In this document: piece after piece, positions 52,217 through 61,451 of the stretch
How the letters are laid out: each line of letters opens with the position of its first letter
Numbering within the stretch: position 1 is the stretch's first letter
Assembly (NCBI RefSeq): GCF_018860635.1
Contig: NZ_JAHKPT010000035.1
Location: forward strand, 374,241 to 438,240
Direction: 5' to 3'
Origin: Aliiglaciecola lipolytica
GTDB taxonomy: Bacteria; Pseudomonadota; Gammaproteobacteria; Enterobacterales; Alteromonadaceae
DNA: 64,000 bases
Made by a program: the position numbers and the translations under genes
The notes under the pieces: generated by a model
Told to the model about the DNA's origin: nothing
The model's input: only the letters and a program-made list of their open reading frames with translations
Database searches by the model: none

Positions 52217-53827
52217 TTATTCGCCGCTAGGTTCGTCATAATTGAAAAATGAAAAGTGTGCTTCTTTATTTTGCCCCGATAAATCTTGGCATGCCATTCC
52301 TACAAATGCCCCTGTAAAGCAGGGGCGATACCCTTGCGGTGATTGCTGTACGTAATCGTCAGATAAAATACTGCCATCGAGCGTAGGGCCAAATTTTATC
52401 CAGCAATTTTCCTCAATGGCATAGTAAAACTGCAGTTGCGCCCCATTAAAATCAGCTTTTAAATATATAGGTCCATCAGTGTTTAGTTTAAGCGGCGCAA
52501 TCGGTGTGCTTGTTTGATATTTATCGCAGCTTATTATATTTAAATAACGCGGTGAGGTTTCATCGCCCACATCGCCGCCACAGATATGCAAATAGTAGTA
52601 ATGTGCGGTGTTGTAATAACACGCCAACCCCGCCATTTGCTGAAAACTTGTCGGCATAAAATCAACATGCGTTGTGCTAATTGTATGATGAGCCTGCACA
52701 CGTCGAGCAATAAAACTTTGCTGGTGTAATGAGCTTAGAGATTCTTTTCCCACTAGAGTGAGCGATGATTTTTGGGCATTTTTATATACCCAACTCTTGC
52801 ACATGGGTATGCGCAATGATTGAAAATCAACAGTAAGCTCATTTTTGCTAAAATCAATATGTCTACTAGGTTGAGGCTGTGGATTTAGTGTTAAGCCTTC
52901 AACAGGTACCTGCAACCTAGGGGCTTTGTTTGCGTGTTTTGCGGTGGGCCAACCATCGTCATTCCAAATTATTTGCTCAATCCCTGTTTCACGACCTGTA
53001 ATACAGCGACCGCGCTCAGACAGCGGTCTTGAGGTTAAAAATACCGTGTACCAATCACCGTTCTGTGTTTGAAAAAAGTCGCCATGGCCACATTTTTGTA
53101 GCGGATTACTAGGCTCATTAACTGCTGTGATAACTGGGTTATGCGGATGTACGTCGTATGGGCCAAATACGTTTTTAGAACGCGCCACGCTAATACAGTG
53201 CTCGTACCCGGTGCCGCCTTCAGCAGTGATCAAATAGTAGTAATCATCGCGTTTTAAAATGTGCGGACCTTCGGTACAGCCAAGCTCTGTGCCGGCAAAA
53301 ATGAGCTTAACGTCGCCAACTAATTTATTCGTTTCTAAACAAAGCTCTTGCATAACTATACCACCAAAAAATGCGTTGCTGCGGTGATCAACCAGCATGT
53401 TTAATAAATAGCTTTTGCCGTCATCATCATGAAAAATAGATGGATCAAAACCACTTGAGTTTAAGTAAGTAGCCTGAGACCATTTGCCGGTTATATCGTC
53501 GGTTGATACAAAGTAATTAGGGGTGTCTTTCCACGGACCATCAAAACTTTTTACATTGGTATACACTAAATAAAATCGGCCATTAGTATAGCTAAGTTGT
53601 GGTGCCCACACGCCGCATGAGTCGGGTACTCCGCGCATGTCGAGTTGCTCAATCGAATTAAGCGCTTGGCCTATAATTCGCCAATTTACTAAATCGGTAG
53701 AGTGATGAATTTGCACACCACCAAACCATTCAAATGTTGAGGTAGCAATGTAATAGTCGTCATTAACTCTGACAATGTTGGGATCTGGGTTAAAGCCTCT
53801 TAGTATTGGGTTTTGCAACATGCTCAT
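52217..53827 (-). CDS. GH43 beta-xylosidase (second copy)
   Basis: A 536-residue cytosolic GH43 of the same subfamily as 24063-25715. Base Asp in GFNPDPN near residue 13, pKa Asp in SSGFDPSIFHD near 128, acid Glu in CTEGPHILK near 186; the C-terminal sandwich contains AGLACYYNTAHYYYLH. It hydrolyses xylo-oligosaccharides or arabinosyl side chains. It has no signal peptide. The xyl-box at 53880-53893 lies 53 bases before its start. It converges on the Gfo/Idh gene. Confidence 0.93.
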   Translation of the reverse strand: MSMLQNPILRGFNPDPNIVRVNDDYYIATSTFEWFGGVQIHHSTDLVNWRIIGQALNSIEQLDMRGVPDSCGVWAPQLSYTNGRFYLVYTNVKSFDGPWKDTPNYFVSTDDITGKWSQATYLNSSGFDPSIFHDDDGKSYLLNMLVDHRSNAFFGGIVMQELCLETNKLVGDVKLIFAGTELGCTEGPHILKRDDYYYLITAEGGTGYEHCISVARSKNVFGPYDVHPHNPVITAVNEPSNPLQKCGHGDFFQTQNGDWYTVFLTSRPLSERGRCITGRETGIEQIIWNDDGWPTAKHANKAPRLQVPVEGLTLNPQPQPSRHIDFSKNELTVDFQSLRIPMCKSWVYKNAQKSSLTLVGKESLSSLHQQSFIARRVQAHHTISTTHVDFMPTSFQQMAGLACYYNTAHYYYLHICGGDVGDETSPRYLNIISCDKYQTSTPIAPLKLNTDGPIYLKADFNGAQLQFYYAIEENCWIKFGPTLDGSILSDDYVQQSPQGYRPCFTGAFVGMACQDLSGQNKEAHFSFFNYDEPSGE

Positions 53828-53879
53828 GGTATCGACCTTTTAAGTTTTTATTTATTAAGTCTCAATAGTATTATTTTAT

Positions 53880-53893
53880 TGTTAGCGCTAACA
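53880..53893. promoter_or_regulatory. xyl-box, second copy
   Basis: TGTTAGCGCTAACA, identical to the site at 51095-51108, lies between the GH43 gene and xylR. It can repress both the GH43 gene and, at longer distance, xylR itself (start 54037). Confidence 0.85.
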
Positions 53894-54036
53894 TTTTCGG
53901 TGTAGTATTGGACTTTGTCAATAAGTAATCATTTCAAGAATGCTGTAAACAGGTTCAAGCTTTGCAATTAGGTATAATGGAAAATTAAGAAAGTTAAATA
54001 TAACAATCAAATGATTGTGAATAGGTAATAGTAAAC

Positions 54037-55074
54037 ATGGCTGATCATAAAAGAGCAAGAATTCAAGATGTAGCCGAGCAGGCTGGTGTATCAATGATGA
54101 CAGTTTCGCGCGTGCTCAATCAAGACAAAAAAGTAAGCGTTAAAACCCGCGAAAAAGTAATGGCTGTTGTTGAGCAATTAAATTATCGGCCAAATGTGTC
54201 AGCAAGACGACTTGCAAGTACTAAATCTTTCTTTTTAGGGCTTTTATACGACAACCCAAGTGATACTTATATTAGCCAATTTTTGTTAGCAGCATTAAAA
54301 AAATGCCGAACTTTAGGTTATCACCTTGTGGTTGACGAAGCCCATGCTGAGATTAATAAAACCATTGAGTCGGTCAAGCAACTTATTGATGTAACTCAAG
54401 TTGATGGCATGATTTTACTGCCACCTATGTGCGATAATGAAGCGGTTTTAGATGTACTCACAAAAGCAAAGGTTCCGTTTATAAGAATAACCCCGGATAC
54501 TAAATTAAATCGTTCTCCTTATATATGCATGGATGATTATCAAGCTGCATTTGATGTGACAGAACACTTAATAAATCAAGGACATAGCAAAATAGCACAC
54601 ATTATTGGCGACGCTAAACAAGGTGTGAGCCGTTTACGTTATCAAGGTTATTTAGATGCGCTGCGCTCTAACCAAATAATTACGCCACCAGAGTATATAG
54701 AACAGGGCAGTTTTACCTATCAATCGGGTATGGAAGCAGCGGTGAAGTTACTTTCACTAGACGATAAGCCTACCGCTATTTTTGCAGCGAATGATGATAT
54801 GGCAGCAGCTGTTATTTCAATTGCACAAAAGCAAGGTATTAATATTCCTGATGAACTTTCGGTCGTTGGTTTTGATGATACACAACTTGCAACCGTTGTA
54901 TGGCCAAATATCTCTACAGTAAAACAGCCCATTAACGAAATGGCTGAGCTGTCTATTACTCTGCTCGCATCTGGGCAGTATAACGACTTAAGTAATGTAA
55001 AAAGCTTAGATTTAAGACATATTTTAGATTTTGAACTAATAGAAAGAGAATCCAGCTCAATAAACAACAATTGA
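54037..55074 (+). CDS. xylR: LacI-family xylose-responsive regulator (XylR type)
   Basis: A 345-residue repressor. N-terminal HTH RIQDVAEQAGVSMMTVSRVL (residues about 6-25) and hinge NVSARRLASTKSFFLGLLYD; effector domain with VDGMILLPPM, HIIGDAKQGVSRLRYQGYLD, IFAANDDMAAAVISIA and VVGFDDTQLATVVWP. Two identical TGTTAGCGCTAACA palindromes at xylB and the GH43 gene, plus a Xanthomonas parallel, point to control of the isomerase operon. The likely inducer is xylose or xylobiose. Confidence 0.9.
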   Translation: MADHKRARIQDVAEQAGVSMMTVSRVLNQDKKVSVKTREKVMAVVEQLNYRPNVSARRLASTKSFFLGLLYDNPSDTYISQFLLAALKKCRTLGYHLVVDEAHAEINKTIESVKQLIDVTQVDGMILLPPMCDNEAVLDVLTKAKVPFIRITPDTKLNRSPYICMDDYQAAFDVTEHLINQGHSKIAHIIGDAKQGVSRLRYQGYLDALRSNQIITPPEYIEQGSFTYQSGMEAAVKLLSLDDKPTAIFAANDDMAAAVISIAQKQGINIPDELSVVGFDDTQLATVVWPNISTVKQPINEMAELSITLLASGQYNDLSNVKSLDLRHILDFELIERESSSINNN

Positions 55075-55377
55075 AAGAGAAATATGTGCAAAGTTTTGAG
55101 CTGCAAAATCTATATAAAATAACAACAACACACAATATGGATACTTATAAACGACAAAGACAATGTGCTGTTATTAGTGTGTTTTTTTGTCGTAACCATT
55201 AGTAGCGCGAAATCAGCGAAGACGAGTTACCTCAGGAGCAAACTTACCTAGATGATTTGTACCATCGTGGCTCAGAACATGCCCACTATGACTACAAAGA
55301 TGCCCGCAATCGATTTAAAGCGCTTTAGCTTTTTATAAGGTAAGCCTTGCATATTTGAAAACCACAGAGCGGTTTTG

Positions 55378-55406
55378 GTTTTTACGGCAAAATCCGCCGT
55401 AAAAAC
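55378..55406. repeat. Inverted repeat GTTTTTACGGC-N7-GCCGTAAAAAC
   Basis: Perfect 11-base arms around a 7-base spacer, with no obvious U-tract on the plus strand. It follows the gene remnant and precedes the HTH/Fic promoter. It could be a terminator of the left insert or a mobile-element end. Confidence 0.55.
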
Positions 55407-55468
55407 AACGGAATTTAAAAAAATTGTCAATGTATATGTTTACTATTGTGGATTTGTGGTAAATATAT

Positions 55469-55499
55469 ATGTATACAAATTGGTGGTCGAAGTATACAT
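55469..55499. promoter_or_regulatory. Inverted pair ATGTATAC ... GTATACAT upstream of HTH/Fic genes
   Basis: Two 8-base arms separated by 15 bases lie about 80 bases before the mystery-protein A start. The layout suggests an operator for the encoded HTH protein (autoregulation, as in toxin-antitoxin loci). The arms resemble the GntR palindrome core, but as two separated half-sites, so a shared regulator is doubtful. Confidence 0.45.
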
Positions 55500-55576
55500 T
55501 TAAGTTGACTTTGGTGGGTGGCTGGTATATAAATATGTTGACTGAAATATCGTCATCGTAAACATAAAGGTCGACA

Positions 55577-56044
55577 ATGAGTATAGAGAAGATAGTTGCT
55601 AAGCAATATCGAGATAAAGTTAACCAAGCTGTAAAACAGTTTGGTGACTTCTCTATACATCCACAAGAAGGATGGCTAAGAACCGTTAGAACGGCACTAG
55701 GCATGTCAGGTACTCAATTGGCAAAGCGGCTTGGTGTTACCAAGGCTAGAGTGTCAAAAGCAGAACATGACGAACCTTCAGGTAGTGTAACATTGAAGAC
55801 AATGCAAAGCATGGCAGAGGCTATGGATTGTAAGTTTGTATATGCGGTCGTGCCAAATGAAGATGTAGAGGCAATCATCCAGCAACGGGCAAAGAGGAAA
55901 GCTCGGTTGCAGGTAAAAGCAGCCTCTACACATATGGCGCTGGAAGCACAGTCACTGAACAAAGAACAACTTGAATTCGAGATTGAACGAATTGCAGCAC
56001 AAATCATTGATAAGATGCCGTCAGATTTTTGGAATGATGAATGA
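55577..56044 (+). CDS. Mobile mystery protein A (HTH antitoxin-like regulator)
   Basis: A 155-residue protein with an Xre-type HTH near residues 42-75 (LGMSGTQLAKRLGVTKARVS, then KAEHDEPSG). Its C-terminus is rich in charged helices, EIERIAAQIIDKMPSDFWNDE. The pattern matches mobile mystery protein A (TIGR02612), which is always paired with the Fic protein B and occurs on plasmids and islands. Its stop overlaps the Fic start (ATGA at 56041), so translation is coupled. It probably acts as antitoxin and repressor of the operon (inference). Confidence 0.85.
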   Translation: MSIEKIVAKQYRDKVNQAVKQFGDFSIHPQEGWLRTVRTALGMSGTQLAKRLGVTKARVSKAEHDEPSGSVTLKTMQSMAEAMDCKFVYAVVPNEDVEAIIQQRAKRKARLQVKAASTHMALEAQSLNKEQLEFEIERIAAQIIDKMPSDFWNDE

Positions 56045-56646
56045 GCGATGATCATTCCAAATTTGGGGAATACCCAGAAGGCGCGACGCCTCTAGATCCA
56101 GATGAGCTTGCAGGCCTTCGTTTTAAGCATGTTTCGACCAGAGGTGAGCTTGACCAACTGGAACAAGCCGGTATCACAGACGGTATCAAATGGTTGGCCA
56201 AGCAGAAAAAGCCTGATGTATTATCGGAAGCTTTTGTTTGTGAACTACACAGAAAGTTATTTGATAGCGTTTGGTTTTGGGCGGGTACGTTCCGCCGTGT
56301 TGAAAAAAATATTGGTGTTGACCCGATTCAGGTGGCCGTTCAGTTAAGACAATTATTGGATGATGCAAAATATTGGATCGAACATGGATCCTATGAGCCC
56401 AAAGAACTGGCCGCAAGGTTTCATCATAAATTGGTCTATATCCATCCGTTCCCTAATGGTAACGGTCGTCATGCCCGAATCATGGCTGATGCGATATTAA
56501 CTAAACTATTAAATGAGCCTGCCATTGATTGGGCGGGTAATTACAGGCTGGAAGCCATGAATGAACGCCGCAATGAATATATTGCAGCGCTTCGAGCCGC
56601 CGATGGGCATGAGTTCAGTCCATTACTTAAGTTTGTCGGCGCTTGA
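56041..56646 (+). CDS. Mobile mystery protein B (Fic family, AMP-transferase toxin-like)
   Basis: A 201-residue Fic domain protein. The complete active-site motif is present (HPFPNGNGRHAR, catalytic His about residue 135), so AMP transfer is expected rather than degenerate. Upstream: LRFKHVSTRGELDQLEQAGI and FVCELHRKLFDSVWFWAGTF, typical for the B protein (TIGR02613). No clear inhibitory (S/T)xxxE(G/N) motif is seen in this protein, so neutralisation by protein A is plausible. The pair is inserted between the xylan locus and prfC. Confidence 0.88.
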   Translation: MSDDHSKFGEYPEGATPLDPDELAGLRFKHVSTRGELDQLEQAGITDGIKWLAKQKKPDVLSEAFVCELHRKLFDSVWFWAGTFRRVEKNIGVDPIQVAVQLRQLLDDAKYWIEHGSYEPKELAARFHHKLVYIHPFPNGNGRHARIMADAILTKLLNEPAIDWAGNYRLEAMNERRNEYIAALRAADGHEFSPLLKFVGA

Positions 56647-56763
56647 AAAAATGCTGGATCTTGATAAATAACTATCAACCTCCAGATCACAAGCCACCTT
56701 CTAGCAAGATATTGAGGGGGAATAACGTGTGTAAATTTAGGTGTATATAAGGGTTTTTTGGGT

Positions 56764-58350
56764 ATGAGTGGTAGCAATTTTATCAATGAAATCAATAAGC
56801 GAAGAACTTTCGCTATCATCTCGCACCCGGATGCGGGTAAAACCACGATCACTGAAAAAGTGCTTTTGTTTGGAAATGCTTTGCAAAAAGCAGGAACCGT
56901 CAAAGGCAAAAAATCCGGTCAGCACGCTAAGTCTGATTGGATGGAAATGGAAAAAGAGCGGGGTATCTCCGTTACTACTTCAGTGATGCAATTTCCGTAT
57001 AAAGAGCATTTGGTAAATTTGTTGGATACGCCTGGGCACGAAGACTTCTCAGAAGATACTTACCGAACTCTGACGGCTGTAGATTCTTGCTTGATGGTTA
57101 TAGATGCAGCCAAAGGTGTTGAAGCAAGAACTATCAAACTTATGGAGGTAACGCGTTTACGTGATACCCCAATCATTACGTTTGTAAATAAGTTGGATAG
57201 GGATACACGCGATCCTATCGACCTGTTAGACGAAATCGAAGATGTAATGAAAATTAAATGCGCACCTATTACTTGGCCAATAGGCATGGGCAAAGAATTC
57301 AAAGGTGTCTACCACTTGCTTAGAGATGAAACCATTCTTTACCAAACGGGAATGGGTCACACTATCCAAGAAGAACGGATTATCAAAGGTATTGATAATC
57401 CGTTGTTAGACGAAGCCATTGGTAGTTATGCAGAAGAACTACGTGAAATGTTGGATTTAGTAAAAGGCGCTTCACATGAATTTGATATGCAAGAGTTTTT
57501 AGATGGCGAACTGACACCGGTTTATTTTGGTACAGCTCTAGGTAATTTTGGTGTTGATCATATGTTGGATGGGTTGGTTGAATGGGCGCCCAAACCCCAG
57601 GGCAGGGAGTCTAATAATGGACTTGTACCCTCTGAGCAAAATAAATTCAGTGGTTTTGTGTTTAAAATTCAAGCCAATATGGATCCTAAACATCGAGATC
57701 GTATTGCATTTTGTCGCATTGTTTCTGGTAAATACGAAAAAGGCATGAAAATGCATCAAACTCGAATTGGCAAAGATGTACGTATATCTGATGCGCTTAC
57801 ATTCTTGGCCGGTGATCGCGCATTGCTAGAAGAAGCCTACGCTGGTGATATTATCGGGTTACATAATCACGGTTCGATTCAAATTGGTGATACTTTTACC
57901 TGGGGTGAAAAATTTCGGTTTGCGGGTATTCCTAATTTCGCACCAGAGTTATTTAAACGCATTCGCTTAAAAGATCCATTGAAGCAGAAACAGCTACAAA
58001 AGGGCCTAATTCAATTATCCGAAGAGGGCGCTGTGCAGGTATTTAGACCATTAGTGAACAATGATCTAATTGTAGGTGCTGTTGGGGTTTTGCAATTTGA
58101 TGTGGTCGTGGCGCGTTTAAAAGCCGAATATAATGTAGACGCATTATATGAGCATGTAAATGTCAGTACAGCCCGTTGGGTTTACAGTAAAGATGCTAAA
58201 AAGCTGGATGAATTTAGGCGTAAAGCAGAAATCAATTTAGCCCTAGATGGTGGCGACAACCTGACATATATCGCTCCTACTATGGTGAATTTGAATTTGT
58301 CTCGCGAACGCTATCCTGAAATCGAATTTCATACTACTCGTGAACACTAA
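56764..58350 (+). CDS. prfC: Peptide chain release factor 3
   Basis: About 528 residues, a translational GTPase. G1 [13 protein letters not shown], switch segment [13 protein letters not shown]3 [15 protein letters not shown]4 NKLDRD; C-terminal domains include [10 protein letters not shown] and [11 protein letters not shown]. It recycles RF1 and RF2 from the ribosome after peptide release. The ATG at 56764 is preferred to TTG at 56758. It lies 34 bases before argS. A housekeeping gene, it marks the border of the accessory region. Confidence 0.97.
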   Translation: MSGSNFINEINKRRTFAIISHPDAGKTTITEKVLLFGNALQKAGTVKGKKSGQHAKSDWMEMEKERGISVTTSVMQFPYKEHLVNLLDTPGHEDFSEDTYRTLTAVDSCLMVIDAAKGVEARTIKLMEVTRLRDTPIITFVNKLDRDTRDPIDLLDEIEDVMKIKCAPITWPIGMGKEFKGVYHLLRDETILYQTGMGHTIQEERIIKGIDNPLLDEAIGSYAEELREMLDLVKGASHEFDMQEFLDGELTPVYFGTALGNFGVDHMLDGLVEWAPKPQGRESNNGLVPSEQNKFSGFVFKIQANMDPKHRDRIAFCRIVSGKYEKGMKMHQTRIGKDVRISDALTFLAGDRALLEEAYAGDIIGLHNHGSIQIGDTFTWGEKFRFAGIPNFAPELFKRIRLKDPLKQKQLQKGLIQLSEEGAVQVFRPLVNNDLIVGAVGVLQFDVVVARLKAEYNVDALYEHVNVSTARWVYSKDAKKLDEFRRKAEINLALDGGDNLTYIAPTMVNLNLSRERYPEIEFHTTREH

Positions 58351-58384
58351 TACTTATAAATTACTAAGAAATTAAGTTTAAATT

Positions 58385-60121
58385 ATGAATTTACATACTG
58401 TCTTGTTAGACCGTTTTAAAGCCGCTTTAGTCGCCATAGGTGCTCCCGAAAACGCCCCTGCGCCTCTGGCAAAAAGCACGCGCCCAGAGTTCGGTGAATA
58501 CCAATTCAATGGCGCTATGGCGTTGGCAAAGTTATTAAAACAGAAGCCTAGAGATATCGCAGCAAAAATTGTGGATGCCGTTGAGTTAGATGATATCGCT
58601 GAAAAATTGGAAATTGCCGGTCCGGGTTTTATCAATATTCATTTGAACCCGCAATGGTTAGCAACACAATTACAAACTGCGTTTAGCGATGAGCGTTTAG
58701 GGGTTGAAAAGCAAGAAGCGAAAACCGTAGTGATTGACTATTCTTCTCCTAATCTCGCCAAAGAAATGCATGTCGGCCATCTTCGCAGCACAATCATAGG
58801 TGATGCTGTTGTAAAAGCCCTCGAATTTATGGGGCATAACGTTATTCGTCAGAATCATATGGGGGACTGGGGTACACAGTTTGGCATGTTGTTAGCCCAT
58901 TTGAGTGATAAAATTGCCGCTAACCAAGTAGCGGAAACCGCTTTATCTGACTTAGAAGATTTCTATCGTGAAGCTAAAGTTAGATTTGACGAAGAGCAAG
59001 GCTTTGCCGATCGCGCTAGACAATACGTAGTGAAACTGCAAGGTGGCGACGCTCACTGTTTGTCGTTGTGGCAAGATTTTATCGATATCTCAATTAAGCA
59101 TAGCGAAGAAGTGTACAACAAGTTGAATGTTTCCCTTACTCGCAAAGATATTATGGGTGAGAGCGCTTATAACGATGATTTAAAGCCTACCGTTGACGAA
59201 CTAAAACAAAAAGGCATCGCTGTAGAAGACCAAGGTGCGTTAGTTGTATTCATTCAAGAATTAGCCAATAAAGAAGGCGAGCCGGCAGTATACATAATCC
59301 AAAAGTCTGGTGGTGGGTATTTGTATTCAACTACCGATCAGGCTGCAATTCGCTACCGCTGTCAAAAGCTCCATGCAGATAGAACCTTAATCTTTACTGA
59401 TGCACGTCAAGCTTTACATTTTAAACAGACTGAAATTGTGGCACGAAAAGCAGGCTTTATTTCGGCACAACAAACCTATGAACATTGTCCATTTGGCATG
59501 ATGTTAGGCCAAGACGGTAAACCGTTTAAAACGCGCAGTGGCAGTACCGTAAAACTAGCTGATTTGCTAGATGAAGCTGTAGAGCGTGCTGAGAAATTGA
59601 TGGCGGCCAGAAAATCTGATTTCAGTGAGCAAGAACGTCAACAAATTGCTGAAAAAATTGGTATTAGCGCAGTTAAATACGCAGACTTGAGTAAAAATAG
59701 AACCACTGATTATATTTTTAATTGGGACTCAATGTTAAGTTTCGAAGGCAACACTGCGCCCTACATTCAATATGCTTACACCCGAGCCAATAAAATATTT
59801 AAAGATGGAGCCGGCGACACCAGCAATTTTGTGGCTAATTTTGATTTACAAAGTCCACAAGAGCGCACTCTAGCTGTTAAATTATTGCAATATGTTGAAG
59901 CGCTGAACTTGCTTACTAGTGAAGCAACGCCACACGTTTTATGTAGCTACTTGTACGATTTGGCCAGCAACTTTATGACTTTCTACGAAGCTTGCCCGAT
60001 ATTTAAAGATGGGGTAACTGAAGAGCAAAAAAATAGTCGCATTGCGCTCTCTGCTTTAACGGCAAAAACCATTAAGTCTGGTCTGGATTTGCTGGGTATT
60101 AGTACATTAGAGAAGATGTAG
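58385..60121 (+). CDS. argS: Arginyl-tRNA synthetase
   Basis: A 578-residue class I synthetase, normal length for gammaproteobacteria. Catalytic HIGH-type motif is AKEMHVGHLRSTIIGD near residue 125; the KMSKS-equivalent region is KPFKTRSGSTVKLADL near 380; the C-terminal DALR anticodon domain begins at about residue 455. It attaches arginine to tRNA-Arg. Immediately downstream of prfC in the same orientation. Confidence 0.97.
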   Translation: MNLHTVLLDRFKAALVAIGAPENAPAPLAKSTRPEFGEYQFNGAMALAKLLKQKPRDIAAKIVDAVELDDIAEKLEIAGPGFINIHLNPQWLATQLQTAFSDERLGVEKQEAKTVVIDYSSPNLAKEMHVGHLRSTIIGDAVVKALEFMGHNVIRQNHMGDWGTQFGMLLAHLSDKIAANQVAETALSDLEDFYREAKVRFDEEQGFADRARQYVVKLQGGDAHCLSLWQDFIDISIKHSEEVYNKLNVSLTRKDIMGESAYNDDLKPTVDELKQKGIAVEDQGALVVFIQELANKEGEPAVYIIQKSGGGYLYSTTDQAAIRYRCQKLHADRTLIFTDARQALHFKQTEIVARKAGFISAQQTYEHCPFGMMLGQDGKPFKTRSGSTVKLADLLDEAVERAEKLMAARKSDFSEQERQQIAEKIGISAVKYADLSKNRTTDYIFNWDSMLSFEGNTAPYIQYAYTRANKIFKDGAGDTSNFVANFDLQSPQERTLAVKLLQYVEALNLLTSEATPHVLCSYLYDLASNFMTFYEACPIFKDGVTEEQKNSRIALSALTAKTIKSGLDLLGISTLEKM

Positions 60122-60203
60122 CTAAAAGTTATATCCGGTTGCTAAAACTGCGGTATACATTCAGCTTCTAGCTTAAAATACAGGAATTGTTTTAAGATTA
60201 GCT

Positions 60204-60230
60204 AAAGGCAGTGTGATTAATACTGCCTTT
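60204..60230 (+). terminator. Hairpin after argS
   Basis: A perfect 9-bp stem (AAAGGCAGT / ACTGCCTTT) with a 9-base loop lies about 80 bases after argS. The U-tract is short, so efficiency is uncertain. The surrounding region also contains the prfB promoter. Confidence 0.6.
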
Positions 60231-60308
60231 ATGCTGTTTGCTATCTGTCCAAACGCCGCTAAATCCGGTAGAATCCACGCCCTAATTTAAAATACTCATA
60301 TAAGATTT

Positions 60309-61407
60309 ATGTTTGAAATCAATCCTATACAAAATTTGCTAGCAGACGTTAGAGAACGTAATGCTTTGCTTCGGGGGTATCTTTGACTTCGATCTTAAGA
60401 AAGAACGCTTAGAAGAAGTTAGCCGCGAACTAGAAAGTCCTGATGTTTGGAATGAACCTGCGCGTGCGCAAGCATTAGGTAAAGAGAAAGTTGCTTTAGA
60501 ACAAGTTGTTGAAACTATTGAAAAACTTGATCAAGGAACGGAAGATGTGGAAGGCTTACTTGAATTAGCTGTTGAAGCAGAAGATCAGGAAACCTTCGAT
60601 GAAGCTCAAGCTGAACTAGATCAGCTTGTTGAGAAACTTGAATTACTAGAGTTTCGCCGCATGTTCTCAGGACCGAACGATAGCAATGATTGTTATCTTG
60701 ATATTCAATCGGGATCTGGTGGGACCGAAGCCCAAGATTGGGCCAATATGATTCTGCGCATGTATTTGCGTTGGGGAGAAGCCCACGGTTTTAAACCAGA
60801 GTTAATTGAAGTCTCCGATGGCGATGTGGCAGGCATCAAAAGTGCCACTATTCGATTCGCTGGTGAATATGCATTTGGTTGGTTACGCACTGAAACAGGT
60901 GTACACCGCTTAGTAAGAAAATCGCCATTTGACTCGGGTAACCGTCGACATACGTCGTTTGCATCCGCGTTTGTTTATCCTGAAATCAATGATGATATAG
61001 AAATTGATATCAACCCTGCTGATTTGCGGATAGATACTTATCGTGCATCAGGTGCGGGGGGACAACACGTTAACCGTACAGATTCAGCGGTGCGAATTAC
61101 TCATTTACCCACTAATATAGTGGTGCAATGTCAGAATGACCGTTCACAACATAAAAATAAAGATCAGGCGTTTAAACAACTGAAGGCGAAACTTCACGAA
61201 TACGAAATGCAAAAACAGAATGATGAGAAGCAAGCCATGGAAGACAGTAAGTCAGATATTGGTTGGGGTAGTCAAATTCGTTCTTATGTTTTAGATGATT
61301 CGCGAATTAAAGATTTACGTACAGGTGTTGAAACCAGAAATACCCAAGCCGTGTTAGACGGTGACTTAGATAAATTTATTCAGGCCAGCTTAAAGTCTGG
61401 TCTTTAA
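60309..61407 (+). CDS. prfB: Peptide chain release factor 2, programmed +1 frameshift
   Basis: The gene begins ATGTTTGAAATCAATCC at 60309 and reads 25 codons to an in-frame TGA at 60384-60386, within CGGGGGTATCTTTGAC. This is the classical RF2 autoregulatory site: an internal Shine-Dalgarno-like GGGGG and a slippery CTT before TGA. A +1 shift continues in the frame to 61407 for a total of 365 residues, as in E. coli. The tripeptide SPF (UGA/UAA recognition) and GGQ ([12 protein letters not shown]) motifs are intact. The intact shift site means RF2 level controls its own synthesis. Confidence 0.97.
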
Positions 61408-61451
61408 CAAACATAGTCTTTTTAAAGATATAAACACTTTCAGGAAAGTCG

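Larger units (their letters stand above)
55075..55576. other. Intergenic region between xylR and the HTH/Fic pair
   Basis: About 500 bases. A start-less open stretch at 55206-55328 reads ISEDELPQEQTYLDDLYHRG, then SEHAHYDYKDARNRF. It has coding-like composition but lacks a start and is likely a gene remnant from an insertion. The inverted repeats at 55378-55406 and 55469-55499 are annotated separately. Confidence 0.5.

Noticed and set aside
55714-56055. 113-codon minus-strand frame over the HTH gene
   Set aside because: Shadow of mobile mystery protein A; the plus-strand HTH protein explains the region.
60151-60162. GGTATACATT after argS as an operator
   Set aside because: Only one arm fits the palindrome and it lies in a housekeeping intergenic region.
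60361-61407. prfB as a truncated gene or pseudogene
   Set aside because: The upstream 25 codons and the TATCTTTGAC shift site restore full-length RF2.
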